From Parasedimentitalea denitrificans (GTDB lineage Bacteria; Pseudomonadota; Alphaproteobacteria; Rhodobacterales; Rhodobacteraceae), in contig NZ_QHLQ01000005.1 of the NCBI RefSeq assembly GCF_011813015.1, positions 1 to 64,000 on the forward strand: DNA of 64,000 nucleotides. The letters run 5' to 3'. A model generated the notes under the pieces. The model was not told where the DNA came from. It worked only from the letters and a program-made list of their open reading frames with translations, and ran no database searches. How positions within the stretch are numbered: the first letter of the stretch is position 1; each line of letters starts with the position of its first letter. Position numbers and translations under genes: made by a program. This document shows, one piece after another, positions 1 through 6,585 of this stretch.

Positions 1-96
1 ATAGTGGTCGACGAAGGCTTCGATCTGGGCTTCGAGATCACCGGGTAGGAAGTAGTTTTCCAGCAGGATGCGGTTCTTCAAGGTTTGATGCCAACG
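1..96 (-). pseudogene. IS3-family transposase (OrfB), internal fragment
   Basis: Reading the minus strand from base 96 downward gives an open frame containing RWHQTLKNRILLENYF followed by LPGDLEAQIEAFVDHY. I recognise this as the C-terminal part of the DDE integrase domain of IS3-type OrfB transposases. The frame enters the window edge still open, so its 3' end lies outside. Upstream of the Trp codon (91-93) the transposase similarity ends abruptly and the sequence becomes integrase-like in another frame, so the transposase N-terminus is missing. This is a non-functional remnant. The family call rests on motif memory only. Confidence 0.75.
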
Positions 97-392
97 TCCG
101 CGACGTCAAAGAGCTTGATAGTCTTTAGAACTTGCGACTTGGTCTTCCCCATCTGTTTTCGCTGCGTGTCGATAACTTTGTCGATCAGTTCACTTACAGT
201 GGTTTGGATTTGGCGATTGGTTAGTTTTCCAGCGTCAAAGTCCTTTTCGACTTTCTTGATCCATGCGTTGGCAGCGGTTTTCCTTGAAAAAGTAGCTGAC
301 TTGGAGAAGACGACTTCACCTTCCTTCTTCTTGATAACCTGTGCCCGATGTTTGGTTCCGGATTTGCTCTTGCGCTCTACGATTGTGCCCAT
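78..392 (-). pseudogene. Tyrosine recombinase/phage integrase, N-terminal remnant
   Basis: The 104-residue product begins MGTIVERKSKSGTKHRAQV. It resembles the N-terminal arm-binding region and the start of the core-binding (SAM-like) region of alphaproteobacterial phage or island integrases. A full integrase has about 330-400 residues with a C-terminal R-H-x-x-R...Y catalytic domain, all of which is missing here. The frame stops at 78-80, a few codons after it runs into transposase-derived DNA at about 93-96. The ATG at 392 is preceded by GGGAA on the minus strand. The gene points away from dusA, as expected for an integrase at the boundary of an island integrated at that gene. It is truncated and presumably inactive. 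Confidence 0.75.
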
Positions 393-411
393 TATTTCCC
401 GTGCTTTGTTA

Positions 412-479
412 TTGGCATACTACGGATATAGGGTTCCGGTATGCCAAGCTCCAAGTGGGTATGCCAAAAAGTATGCCAA
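412..479. repeat. Cluster of GTATGCCAA 9-mers, probable integrase arm-type sites
   Basis: The 9-mer GTATGCCAA occurs at 439-447, 459-467 and 471-479 in direct orientation. It also occurs inverted (TTGGCATAC) at 412-420. The cluster lies just upstream of the truncated integrase start and between it and dusA. Tyrosine recombinases usually have arm-type binding sites of about this length as short repeats next to int. A repressor operator array is the alternative. The repeats are direct observation and the role is inference. Confidence 0.55.
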
Positions 480-554
480 AAACACAAAACGTCGTAAAAC
501 CCAGCAAAATAAGCTCCAAACAAACCATTGTTTCGGTCAGCGGAGAGTGCCTAA

Positions 555-1544
555 ATGACAGATAAGTCCTTAATAACAAAGGCCGCACGCCTATCCGTAG
601 CACCGATGATGGACTGGACTGATAGGCATTGCCGCTACATGCATCGCCTACTTAGCCGCGAGACCTTGCTGTACACCGAGATGGTAACCGCACCTGCGTT
701 GGTGCGCGGCGGGGCGCTGCATCTGTTGGCCTATAGCCCAGAAGAACATCCCATTGCGTTGCAATTAGGCGGGGCTGACCCGGTTGAGCTCGCGCAGGCA
801 GCCACACTGGGGGCAGAGGCTGGGTATGATGAGATTAATCTCAACTGTGGCTGCCCGTCAGACAGGGTGCAGTCCGGTGCCTTTGGTGCGATTTTGATGC
901 AAAGCCCGGATTTGGTTGCGGATTGTGTCGCTGCCATGCGTGATGCGGTAGATGTCGAGGTCACAGTCAAATGCCGCATTGGTGTGGATGAGCAAGAACC
1001 GCAGCAGGTGCTGCCAGATTTCTTGGACAAGATCCGCGCCGTCGGGTGTAACCGGGTAACGATCCACGCGCGCAAGGCTTGGTTGCAGGGATTAAGCCCC
1101 AAGGAAAACCGGGATATTCCGCCGCTGGACTACGAGATCGTGCATCAGATGAAAGCCGATTTTCCTGATCTTCATATCTCGATTAACGGTGGCATCACAT
1201 CACTGGACGAGGCCAAAACACATTTGGACCGTGGCTTGGATGGGGCGATGATCGGGCGGTCTGCCTATCACCAGCCGGGCGATATTCTGAGGGCTGCGGA
1301 TCCAGAGATTTATGGGACAGGGGTAGAGACTGATCCGATAGAAGTCGCACGACAAATGTTACCCTATATCGAGCGGCACCTCAGTGGAGGAGGGCGCTTG
1401 CATCAGGTGACACGTCATATGCTGGGTCTGTTCGCAGGCCGACCGGGGGCGCGGCAGTGGCGGCGCACCTTGTCAGAAGAATCCCATTACGACGGTGCAG
1501 GCCCGGCGCTGGTCGAAAAAGCGCTGCTCGCGATTGCCGGCTGA
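555..1544 (+). CDS. dusA: tRNA-dihydrouridine(20/20a) synthase DusA
   Basis: This FMN enzyme reduces uridine in the tRNA D-loop using NADPH. The 329-residue length is normal for DusA. The N-terminus carries the DusA signature SVAPMMDWTDRHCRYM (residues 14-29). The catalytic NxxCGCP loop is at about residues 97-101 with Cys100 as the proton donor. VTIHARKAW (about 168-176) and the phosphate-binding INGGI and GLDGAMIGR segments follow. The start ATG has a purine-rich stretch (GGAGAG) 8-13 bases upstream. The 5' end of dusA is a known chromosomal integration site for islands and prophages, and the integrase remnant directly upstream fits this. The gene itself looks intact. Confidence 0.95.
   Translation: MTDKSLITKAARLSVAPMMDWTDRHCRYMHRLLSRETLLYTEMVTAPALVRGGALHLLAYSPEEHPIALQLGGADPVELAQAATLGAEAGYDEINLNCGCPSDRVQSGAFGAILMQSPDLVADCVAAMRDAVDVEVTVKCRIGVDEQEPQQVLPDFLDKIRAVGCNRVTIHARKAWLQGLSPKENRDIPPLDYEIVHQMKADFPDLHISINGGITSLDEAKTHLDRGLDGAMIGRSAYHQPGDILRAADPEIYGTGVETDPIEVARQMLPYIERHLSGGGRLHQVTRHMLGLFAGRPGARQWRRTLSEESHYDGAGPALVEKALLAIAG
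594..625. other. Probable attachment-site region inside the dusA 5' end
   Basis: Established knowledge: a class of integrases recombines within the 5' coding end of dusA, at the codons for the conserved APMMDWTDR segment, and leaves a short direct repeat at each end of the element. Here those codons fall at about 597-625, with an integrase remnant and repeat cluster immediately to the left. The mate repeat would lie beyond the left edge, so the exact core cannot be defined. Confidence 0.4.
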
Positions 1545-1625
1545 CCTTTGCCATCATGTTTGTAACTGGACTCTTGCCTCCGGGCACAGTTTTGTCCTGT
1601 GGACGCAATACCTAAGGAGAATCCG

Positions 1626-2450
1626 GTGCCTGATACCTTACTCTTGATCCAAATGCTGGTGATGCTAGCCGTGATCGGCGCTGTAGCCGGGGTACTGGCT
1701 GGGTTACTGGGTGTCGGAGGTGGCATCGTACTAGTCCCGGCCTTCTTCTATGCGTTTCAGACACTTGAATATGGCGGCGACCAGTTGATGCAGCTGTGCC
1801 TTGCGACCTCTTTGGCAACGATCATCGTGACCTCACTGCGGTCGGTACACAGCCACCACAAAAAAGGCGCGGTGGATATGGAGATCCTGCGCAAATGGGG
1901 GGCTGGCATTGCGATTGGCGCCATTGCCGGTGTTCTGGCGGCCTCGTCGCTGCGGTCTACGACATTGCAGGGGCTGTTTGGGGTTCTGGCGCTGGTGATC
2001 GGGCTCTACCTTGGATTTGGGCGCAGTGAATGGCGTCTGGGCGAGAGCATGCCCAAAGGCCTGCGCCGGATGATTATCTCTCCAATGGTTGGTTTTTTGT
2101 CGGTGCTGATGGGTATCGGTGGCGGCAGCTTTGGGGTGCCACTGATGAGCCTGTATAACACGCCAATCCACCGTGCTGTTGCGACTGCAGCTGGTTTTGG
2201 CGTGATCATTGCGGTGCCTTCGGTCATCGGCTTTCTGTTTCTACCCATTGACCCCGCAGCCCGACCACCGCTGACGGTCGGCGCAGTAAATCTTGTGGCC
2301 TTTGGTATCGTGATTGCTATGACTATGATCACCGCCCCCTGGGGGGTGAAGCTGGCCCACGCCATGGACCCAAAGCCGCTAAAGCGTGTGTTCGCGGTGT
2401 TCCTCGTGCTGGTGGCGTTAAACATGCTGCGCAAGGCGCTGGGGTATTAG
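1626..2450 (+). CDS. TSUP-family (TauE/SafE) membrane permease
   Basis: This is a polytopic inner-membrane protein of about 274 residues with the two glycine-rich inverted-repeat signatures of the TSUP family: GLLGVGGGIVLVPAFF near the N-terminus and LMGIGGGSFGVPLMS in the second half. Members export or import small sulfonates, sulfite or related anions; the substrate here cannot be told. I prefer the GTG at 1626 because AAGGAG (1614-1619) sits 6 bases ahead of it. A GTG at 1599 in the same frame would add nine hydrophilic residues with no ribosome-binding site. The gene is followed by a convergent operon and seems monocistronic. Confidence 0.88.
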   Translation: MPDTLLLIQMLVMLAVIGAVAGVLAGLLGVGGGIVLVPAFFYAFQTLEYGGDQLMQLCLATSLATIIVTSLRSVHSHHKKGAVDMEILRKWGAGIAIGAIAGVLAASSLRSTTLQGLFGVLALVIGLYLGFGRSEWRLGESMPKGLRRMIISPMVGFLSVLMGIGGGSFGVPLMSLYNTPIHRAVATAAGFGVIIAVPSVIGFLFLPIDPAARPPLTVGAVNLVAFGIVIAMTMITAPWGVKLAHAMDPKPLKRVFAVFLVLVALNMLRKALGY

Positions 2451-2535
2451 GCCCCGTAGATTAGCGCGGAATGGGATGCCAATGGTACCAAAATATGAAG
2501 GCTTTCCCTAATATTTGGATAGATACGGCCGCCAG

Positions 2536-2568
2536 CTTCTTCTTGTTAAAAATACCTCCGCCGGAGGC
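2536..2568 (-). repeat. Intergenic repeat copy A (CCTCCGGCGGAGG type)
   Basis: Minus-strand sequence reads GCCTCCGGCGGAGG, then TATTTTTAAC, then AAGAAGAAG. It is nearly identical to copy B at 11120-11152. It lies between two convergent genes, with the A-rich tail pointing towards the end of the TSUP gene. Confidence 0.6.
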
Positions 2569-2588
2569 CGCGCGCCGATAGGCCCGGT

Positions 2589-2819
2589 TTAACGTAGACT
2601 TCGGCCACCCCGACCACCCCGACGTTTTTTCGGAACAGCGGTTCGGTTGGGAAGATCCGCAGTGATTTCCCGCCGCTCGGTTGCAGACATCTGTGACCAA
2701 CGGCTGATTTCATCCATCGACCGGGCACAGCCCGCACAGAGTTGCGTCGCTGGATGTACGACGCAGACCTGCGTGCAAGGCGAGTCTACCTCTTCACGTT
2801 TCCAAACGTCGCGATCCAT
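2589..2819 (-). CDS. DUF1289 domain protein
   Basis: This 76-residue product has the DUF1289 signature SPCTQVC...CAGCARSMDEISRW, with four cysteines in a CxxxC...CxxC pattern that could hold a metal or Fe-S cluster. A basic tail (KKRRGGRGGR) ends the protein. The function of this widespread proteobacterial family is not established. It lies three bases after the ruvX stop on the same strand and is the last gene of the ccmI-ruvX operon. Confidence 0.85.
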   Translation of the reverse strand: MDRDVWKREEVDSPCTQVCVVHPATQLCAGCARSMDEISRWSQMSATERREITADLPNRTAVPKKRRGGRGGRSLR

Positions 2820-2822
2820 TCT

Positions 2823-3296
2823 CTATCCGTTCCTAAGATGCGCCATGCGATCCAACACACCCTGAAGAATATAGGACGCGGCAACGTGATCGATAACCTC
2901 GGAGCGACGTTTCCGGGATGTATCCGCCTCTAGCAGGGCTCTTTCGGCGGCAACCGTGCTCAACCGCTCATCCCAGAACCCAATGGGCAATTCGGTCAAC
3001 CGGCTTAGGTTACGGGCAAAGGCACGGGTTTTCTGGCAGCGAGGACCTTCTGTCCCATCCATATTGCGCGGCAATCCCAGCACAATTCCCCCGATGTCGC
3101 GGTCTTTGATAATTTCCAGCAACCGTGCGGCATCAACAGTGAATTTTTTACGCCGTACGGTCTCTAGCGGGGTGGCAACGGTTCCCATCAGATCTGATAC
3201 TGCAACACCCACCGTTTTATCGCCCAGATCCAGCCCCATAAGGGCGCGATGTGTGGGCAAGCTGGTTGCAAAATCTTCGATCTCATCATGGATCAT
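2823..3296 (-). CDS. ruvX: Putative pre-16S rRNA nuclease / Holliday junction resolvase homologue YqgF (RuvX)
   Basis: This RNase H-fold protein of 157 residues matches the usual YqgF/RuvX length. The N-terminal GLDLGDKTVGVAVSD holds the first catalytic Asp, GGIVLGLPRNMDGTEG is the second strand motif, and DERLSTVAAERAL and EVIDHVAASYIL complete the family pattern. The E. coli homologue matures the 5' end of 16S rRNA. The start codon overlaps the ccmI stop as ATGA (3293-3296), so the two are translationally coupled. Confidence 0.92.
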   Translation of the reverse strand: MIHDEIEDFATSLPTHRALMGLDLGDKTVGVAVSDLMGTVATPLETVRRKKFTVDAARLLEIIKDRDIGGIVLGLPRNMDGTEGPRCQKTRAFARNLSRLTELPIGFWDERLSTVAAERALLEADTSRKRRSEVIDHVAASYILQGVLDRMAHLRNG

Positions 3297-4531
3297 TGCA
3301 TAATTCCTGCCTGCTGCGCCGCACTGCTGATCAAAGCCACAGCGGATGCATCATTTGCAAAATTCTCCAGGGCTTCGGCATAGACGGTTTTGGCGCGTTC
3401 ATCGTCTTTCAGAACGCTCAGGGCCACAATCAAACGGGCCCATTCCTGCGCTGATCCCCCCTCGGTCGCCAAACGCTCTGCGAGGTTCGACACCATGCCA
3501 CGGATCATTTCCTGGCGGTCTTCGGGGTTCATCTCTTGGGCGCTGCTCATCTCTTCTGCCGTTGGGCCAGTCAGGGCCTCTTCAGGTGCCGCCTCGGGCG
3601 TGATTGGTGTGTAGTCTACACCAGCCCGATAGGCCATTTCTTCAATCTGCGCCTGAATTCCAGTGATCCATGGGGCATCGGCCGGACCTGCTTGCAAAGT
3701 CTCTGACCAGATCTGAAAGGCCATATCTGGACGGCCAATTTGCCCCAGCATCATGCCCCAATAGTAGCGGGCCGGGCCGTGGTTTTTGTCCCGCTGCAGC
3801 GCGTTGCGCAGTTCTTCCTCCGCCTCAAGCGATATGTACCCTCCGGCAGCCATAATCATCAGCTCCGCGGCCTCTGCATGGTCCTCGGCTTCGATATCGC
3901 CTGACATAATCCGGATGTAGTTCAGCTTGGCTTGGTAAGCGGCGACAAAATTTCCCAGATTGGCTTCATGCTGCACCAGCAGGGCTTGGCCCTGTGCATC
4001 ATCGACACGCTCGTCGGCAGTTTGGCGTAGTTTTTCCACCAATTCCAAATAACTGGCTTCAACCTGTTGTTCTGGCAGCGGCGGAGCTTCTGCTTCGGCC
4101 TGCGCTTGGGAAGGTCGATCTGTGGAACGCTCTTGTGCCTGACTGATCCGTTCGGACAGCGGCATGTCACCGTAGCCATGCACACCCAGCTGATAGTACA
4201 ATCCCATTGATCCACCAATGATCAGCACGGAAACCAGGGCCGCAACAATTACAGTCACTTTCTGTGGCTGTGTTTGACCCTTTTGATGGTCCTGCAGCTG
4301 AGAATCTGCTGCCAGAATGCGCCGGGAAATCTCTGTCCGCGCTCGGTCTGCATCACCTTGGTTGATGACACCACGGGCCAGTTCCTTGTCTAATTCCCGC
4401 AATTGCTGGCGATAGACTTTCAGGTCATAGGCTGCAGCTGGCTCATCCAGTTTTCGAGCGCGCAAAAGAACCATGGCAATTAGCAGACATACGGCCAGCG
4501 CCATGAACGAAGTGACAATCCAGAAGGTCAT
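3293..4531 (-). CDS. ccmI: Cytochrome c biogenesis protein CcmI
   Basis: CcmI chaperones apocytochrome c to the haem ligation complex. I use the ATG at 4531 because AGGAG lies 6 bases upstream; an upstream in-frame start at 4612 adds an unlikely leader. The 412-residue product has an N-terminal membrane segment (about 4-22), the typical RKLDEPAAAYDLKVYRQQLR region, a second membrane segment (about 98-120) and a periplasmic TPR-type domain. This order is the alphaproteobacterial CcmI arrangement. It heads the operon with ruvX and DUF1289; other ccm genes are not in the window. Confidence 0.9.
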   Translation of the reverse strand: MTFWIVTSFMALAVCLLIAMVLLRARKLDEPAAAYDLKVYRQQLRELDKELARGVINQGDADRARTEISRRILAADSQLQDHQKGQTQPQKVTVIVAALVSVLIIGGSMGLYYQLGVHGYGDMPLSERISQAQERSTDRPSQAQAEAEAPPLPEQQVEASYLELVEKLRQTADERVDDAQGQALLVQHEANLGNFVAAYQAKLNYIRIMSGDIEAEDHAEAAELMIMAAGGYISLEAEEELRNALQRDKNHGPARYYWGMMLGQIGRPDMAFQIWSETLQAGPADAPWITGIQAQIEEMAYRAGVDYTPITPEAAPEEALTGPTAEEMSSAQEMNPEDRQEMIRGMVSNLAERLATEGGSAQEWARLIVALSVLKDDERAKTVYAEALENFANDASAVALISSAAQQAGIMQ

Positions 4532-4717
4532 AGTGGCTCCTATTTTGACCTCATCTATAGGGCCAGCGCGGCGGGAAAAAGCGAAAACTGACTGAACTGG
4601 GTGCGCCTTCACGCCACAGTGATGTCGTAAACCTACGCAATCACGACGATTAACGGCGCGGCTTGCAACCTTTGCTCAGGCATACCTTTGTTAAATCTCG
4701 TCTCAATTGGATTCGCC

Positions 4718-5962
4718 ATGAAACGCTACTCAGTATTTGCTGTCGCACGCGAGGCCCTGCGCTATCACTCCGGATGGGAGCGGGCCTGGCGTTCGCCCAC
4801 CCCTAAACGTCATTATGACGTCATTATTGTCGGCGCTGGTGGCCACGGGCTGGCTACCGCCTATTATCTTGGGAAGAACTACGGCATCACCAATGTCGCT
4901 GTGATTGAAAAAGGTTGGCTCGGTGGCGGAAACACTGGCCGCAACACCACCATCATCCGCTCTAACTATCTGCAGGACCCATCTGCCGCGATCTATGAAA
5001 AAGCCCGCAGCCTGTATGAAGATATGAGCCAGGACCTGAACTATAACGTCATGTTCAGCCCGCGCGGTGTTCTAATGCTGGCACAAACCCAGCACGAAAT
5101 CCGCGGTTACCAACGCACCGCCCACGCCAATGCGTTGCAGGGGGTCGAAACCGAGTTTGTATCGCCACAGCGGGTCAAGGAAATCGTGCCAATCATCAAC
5201 TTGGATGGTCCACGTTACCCGGTTTTGGGTGCGCTATGGCAGGAACGCGGCGGCACTGCGCGTCACGATGCGGTGGCCTGGGGATATGCACGCGCTTGTT
5301 CCGCCATGGGCATGGATATCATTCAACAGTGCGAAGTCACCGGAGTGCGGGTCGAAAACGGCCGTGTGGCTGGCGTTGATACCTCTAAGGGTCCGATTGA
5401 TTGCGACAAGCTGGGTATGCTGGTTGCAGGCAACGCCTCGGTGCTGTCGGAAATGGCCGGTTTCCGCCTGCCAATGGAAAGTGTCGCCCTGCAGGCGCTG
5501 GTGTCTGAACCGATCAAACCCTGCATGGATGTGGTGGTGATGGCTAACACCGTGCACGGCTATATGAGCCAGTCTGACAAGGGCGAAATGGTTATCGGCG
5601 GCGGCACCGACGGGTTCAACAACTACACCCAGCGCGGATCCTTCCACCATATCGAAGAAACCGTGCGCGCCCTGAATGAAACCTTCCCAATGGTCTCGCG
5701 CTTGAAAATGCTGCGCCAGTGGGGCGGCATTGTGGACGTCACCGGCGACCGCTCACCTATCATCTCGAAAACCCCGGTCGACAATATCTTTGTCAACTGC
5801 GGCTGGGGCACCGGTGGTTTCAAATCCATCCCCGGTTCCGGTTGGGGCATGGCCGAGCTGATGGCGACAGGTCATTCATCGCTGACCGAAGCCTTTACGA
5901 TCGACCGCTTCAAAGAAGGCCAGTTCATCGACGAAAGCGTCGCCGCTGGGGTGGCGCACTGA
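4718..5962 (+). CDS. soxB: Sarcosine oxidase, beta subunit
   Basis: SoxB is the flavoprotein subunit of heterotetrameric sarcosine oxidase, which oxidises sarcosine to glycine with O2 and tetrahydrofolate, giving H2O2 and methylene-THF. The ATG at 4718 gives 414 residues starting MKRYSVFAVAREALRYHSGW, matching family N-termini better than the upstream start at 4688. The FAD-binding DVIIVGAGGHGLATAYYLG lies at about residues 34-52, and GNTGRNTTIIRSNYL and the C-terminal GWGTGGFKSIPGSGW are family motifs. It is first in soxB-soxD-soxA-soxG, but a 232-base gap separates it from soxD. Confidence 0.95.
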   Translation: MKRYSVFAVAREALRYHSGWERAWRSPTPKRHYDVIIVGAGGHGLATAYYLGKNYGITNVAVIEKGWLGGGNTGRNTTIIRSNYLQDPSAAIYEKARSLYEDMSQDLNYNVMFSPRGVLMLAQTQHEIRGYQRTAHANALQGVETEFVSPQRVKEIVPIINLDGPRYPVLGALWQERGGTARHDAVAWGYARACSAMGMDIIQQCEVTGVRVENGRVAGVDTSKGPIDCDKLGMLVAGNASVLSEMAGFRLPMESVALQALVSEPIKPCMDVVVMANTVHGYMSQSDKGEMVIGGGTDGFNNYTQRGSFHHIEETVRALNETFPMVSRLKMLRQWGGIVDVTGDRSPIISKTPVDNIFVNCGWGTGGFKSIPGSGWGMAELMATGHSSLTEAFTIDRFKEGQFIDESVAAGVAH

Positions 5963-5964
5963 TG

Positions 5965-6165
5965 TCAGTAGTCCTCGTATGCAACGATATTTTTACTTCT
6001 GATGACCGCACCCTTGTCGTACCCAGTTGGAACGGTGTGGGGCTGATGCTCTTGCGGACGCTTGCGCCGTCGTGCGCGACGCACTTTGATAAGAGCTACC
6101 AGAATAACCAAGAACAGGCTGACTGCGGCCAAAAGCGCTATAATCGGTCCAATCTCCATGCGCAT
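5965..6165 (-). CDS. Small single-pass membrane protein, antisense within the sox operon
   Basis: This minus-strand ORF of 66 residues fits exactly between soxB and soxD. Its stop (5965-5967) falls two bases past the soxB stop and its first ATG (6165) lies 30 bases before the soxD start. The product has one hydrophobic segment (PIIALLAAVSLFLVILVALI, residues 7-26), then a strongly basic stop-transfer stretch (KVRRARRRKRP), then a polar tail ending VAYEDY. This architecture, and the absence of overlap with either flanking gene, favour a real gene. I do not recognise a family and there is no clear ribosome-binding site. It may instead be chance. Confidence 0.45.
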   Translation of the reverse strand: MRMEIGPIIALLAAVSLFLVILVALIKVRRARRRKRPQEHQPHTVPTGYDKGAVIRSKNIVAYEDY

Positions 6166-6194
6166 AGATATAACAGTCGACAGGCGGTGAAACA

Positions 6195-6524
6195 ATGCTG
6201 ATCCTTGAATGCCCGTATTGTGGTGTCAAAGCCGAAGAAACCGAATTACATGCCGGTGGCGAAGCACATCTGAAACGCTTTGGCCCAGGCTCATCCGACA
6301 GTGAGTTCCACGATTACCTGTTTATGCGCGAAAACCCCAAGGGGGTGCATTTTGATCGCTGGCGCCACATCAACGGCTGTGGCAAGTGGTTCCACGCGGC
6401 CCGCTGTACCATGACGCTCGAGGTGTTCGGCACCTACAGTGCGCAGACATTTGAACCGCCACAGGACATCCGTGACGCCATCAGCGCCAAGCGCCCCGAT
6501 TGGACCTGGAGAGAGTTCAAATGA
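6195..6524 (+). CDS. soxD: Sarcosine oxidase, delta subunit
   Basis: This small (109-residue) zinc-binding subunit has the N-terminal CPYCG knuckle (residues 6-10), a conserved YLFMRENPKGVHFDRWRH stretch and a later Cys/His set (GCGKWFHAARC) that completes the zinc site. SoxD has no catalytic cofactor and stabilises the complex. The C-terminus WTWREFK is typical. It sits between soxB and soxA as in other tetrameric sarcosine oxidases. GGCGGTGA lies a few bases upstream of the start. Confidence 0.95.
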   Translation: MLILECPYCGVKAEETELHAGGEAHLKRFGPGSSDSEFHDYLFMRENPKGVHFDRWRHINGCGKWFHAARCTMTLEVFGTYSAQTFEPPQDIRDAISAKRPDWTWREFK

Positions 6525-6559
6525 GCCTTCTTTTTGCTGAAAATACTCAAATTCCCTCC
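6525..6559 (-). repeat. Intergenic repeat copy G (GAGTATTT type)
   Basis: Minus-strand sequence reads GGAGGGAATTTGAG, then TATTTTCAGC, then AAAAAGAAGGC. It abuts the soxD stop and lies between soxD and soxA. It matches copies E (31455) and F (36576) in its GAGTATTTNNNGCAAAAAGA core. Confidence 0.55.
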
Positions 6560-6585
6560 GCAGATCTGCGTGAAAGGTCCGAAAT

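Noticed and set aside
1599..1625. Earlier GTG start for the TSUP permease
   Set aside because: The AAGGAG ribosome-binding site lies inside this extension and fits the GTG at 1626.
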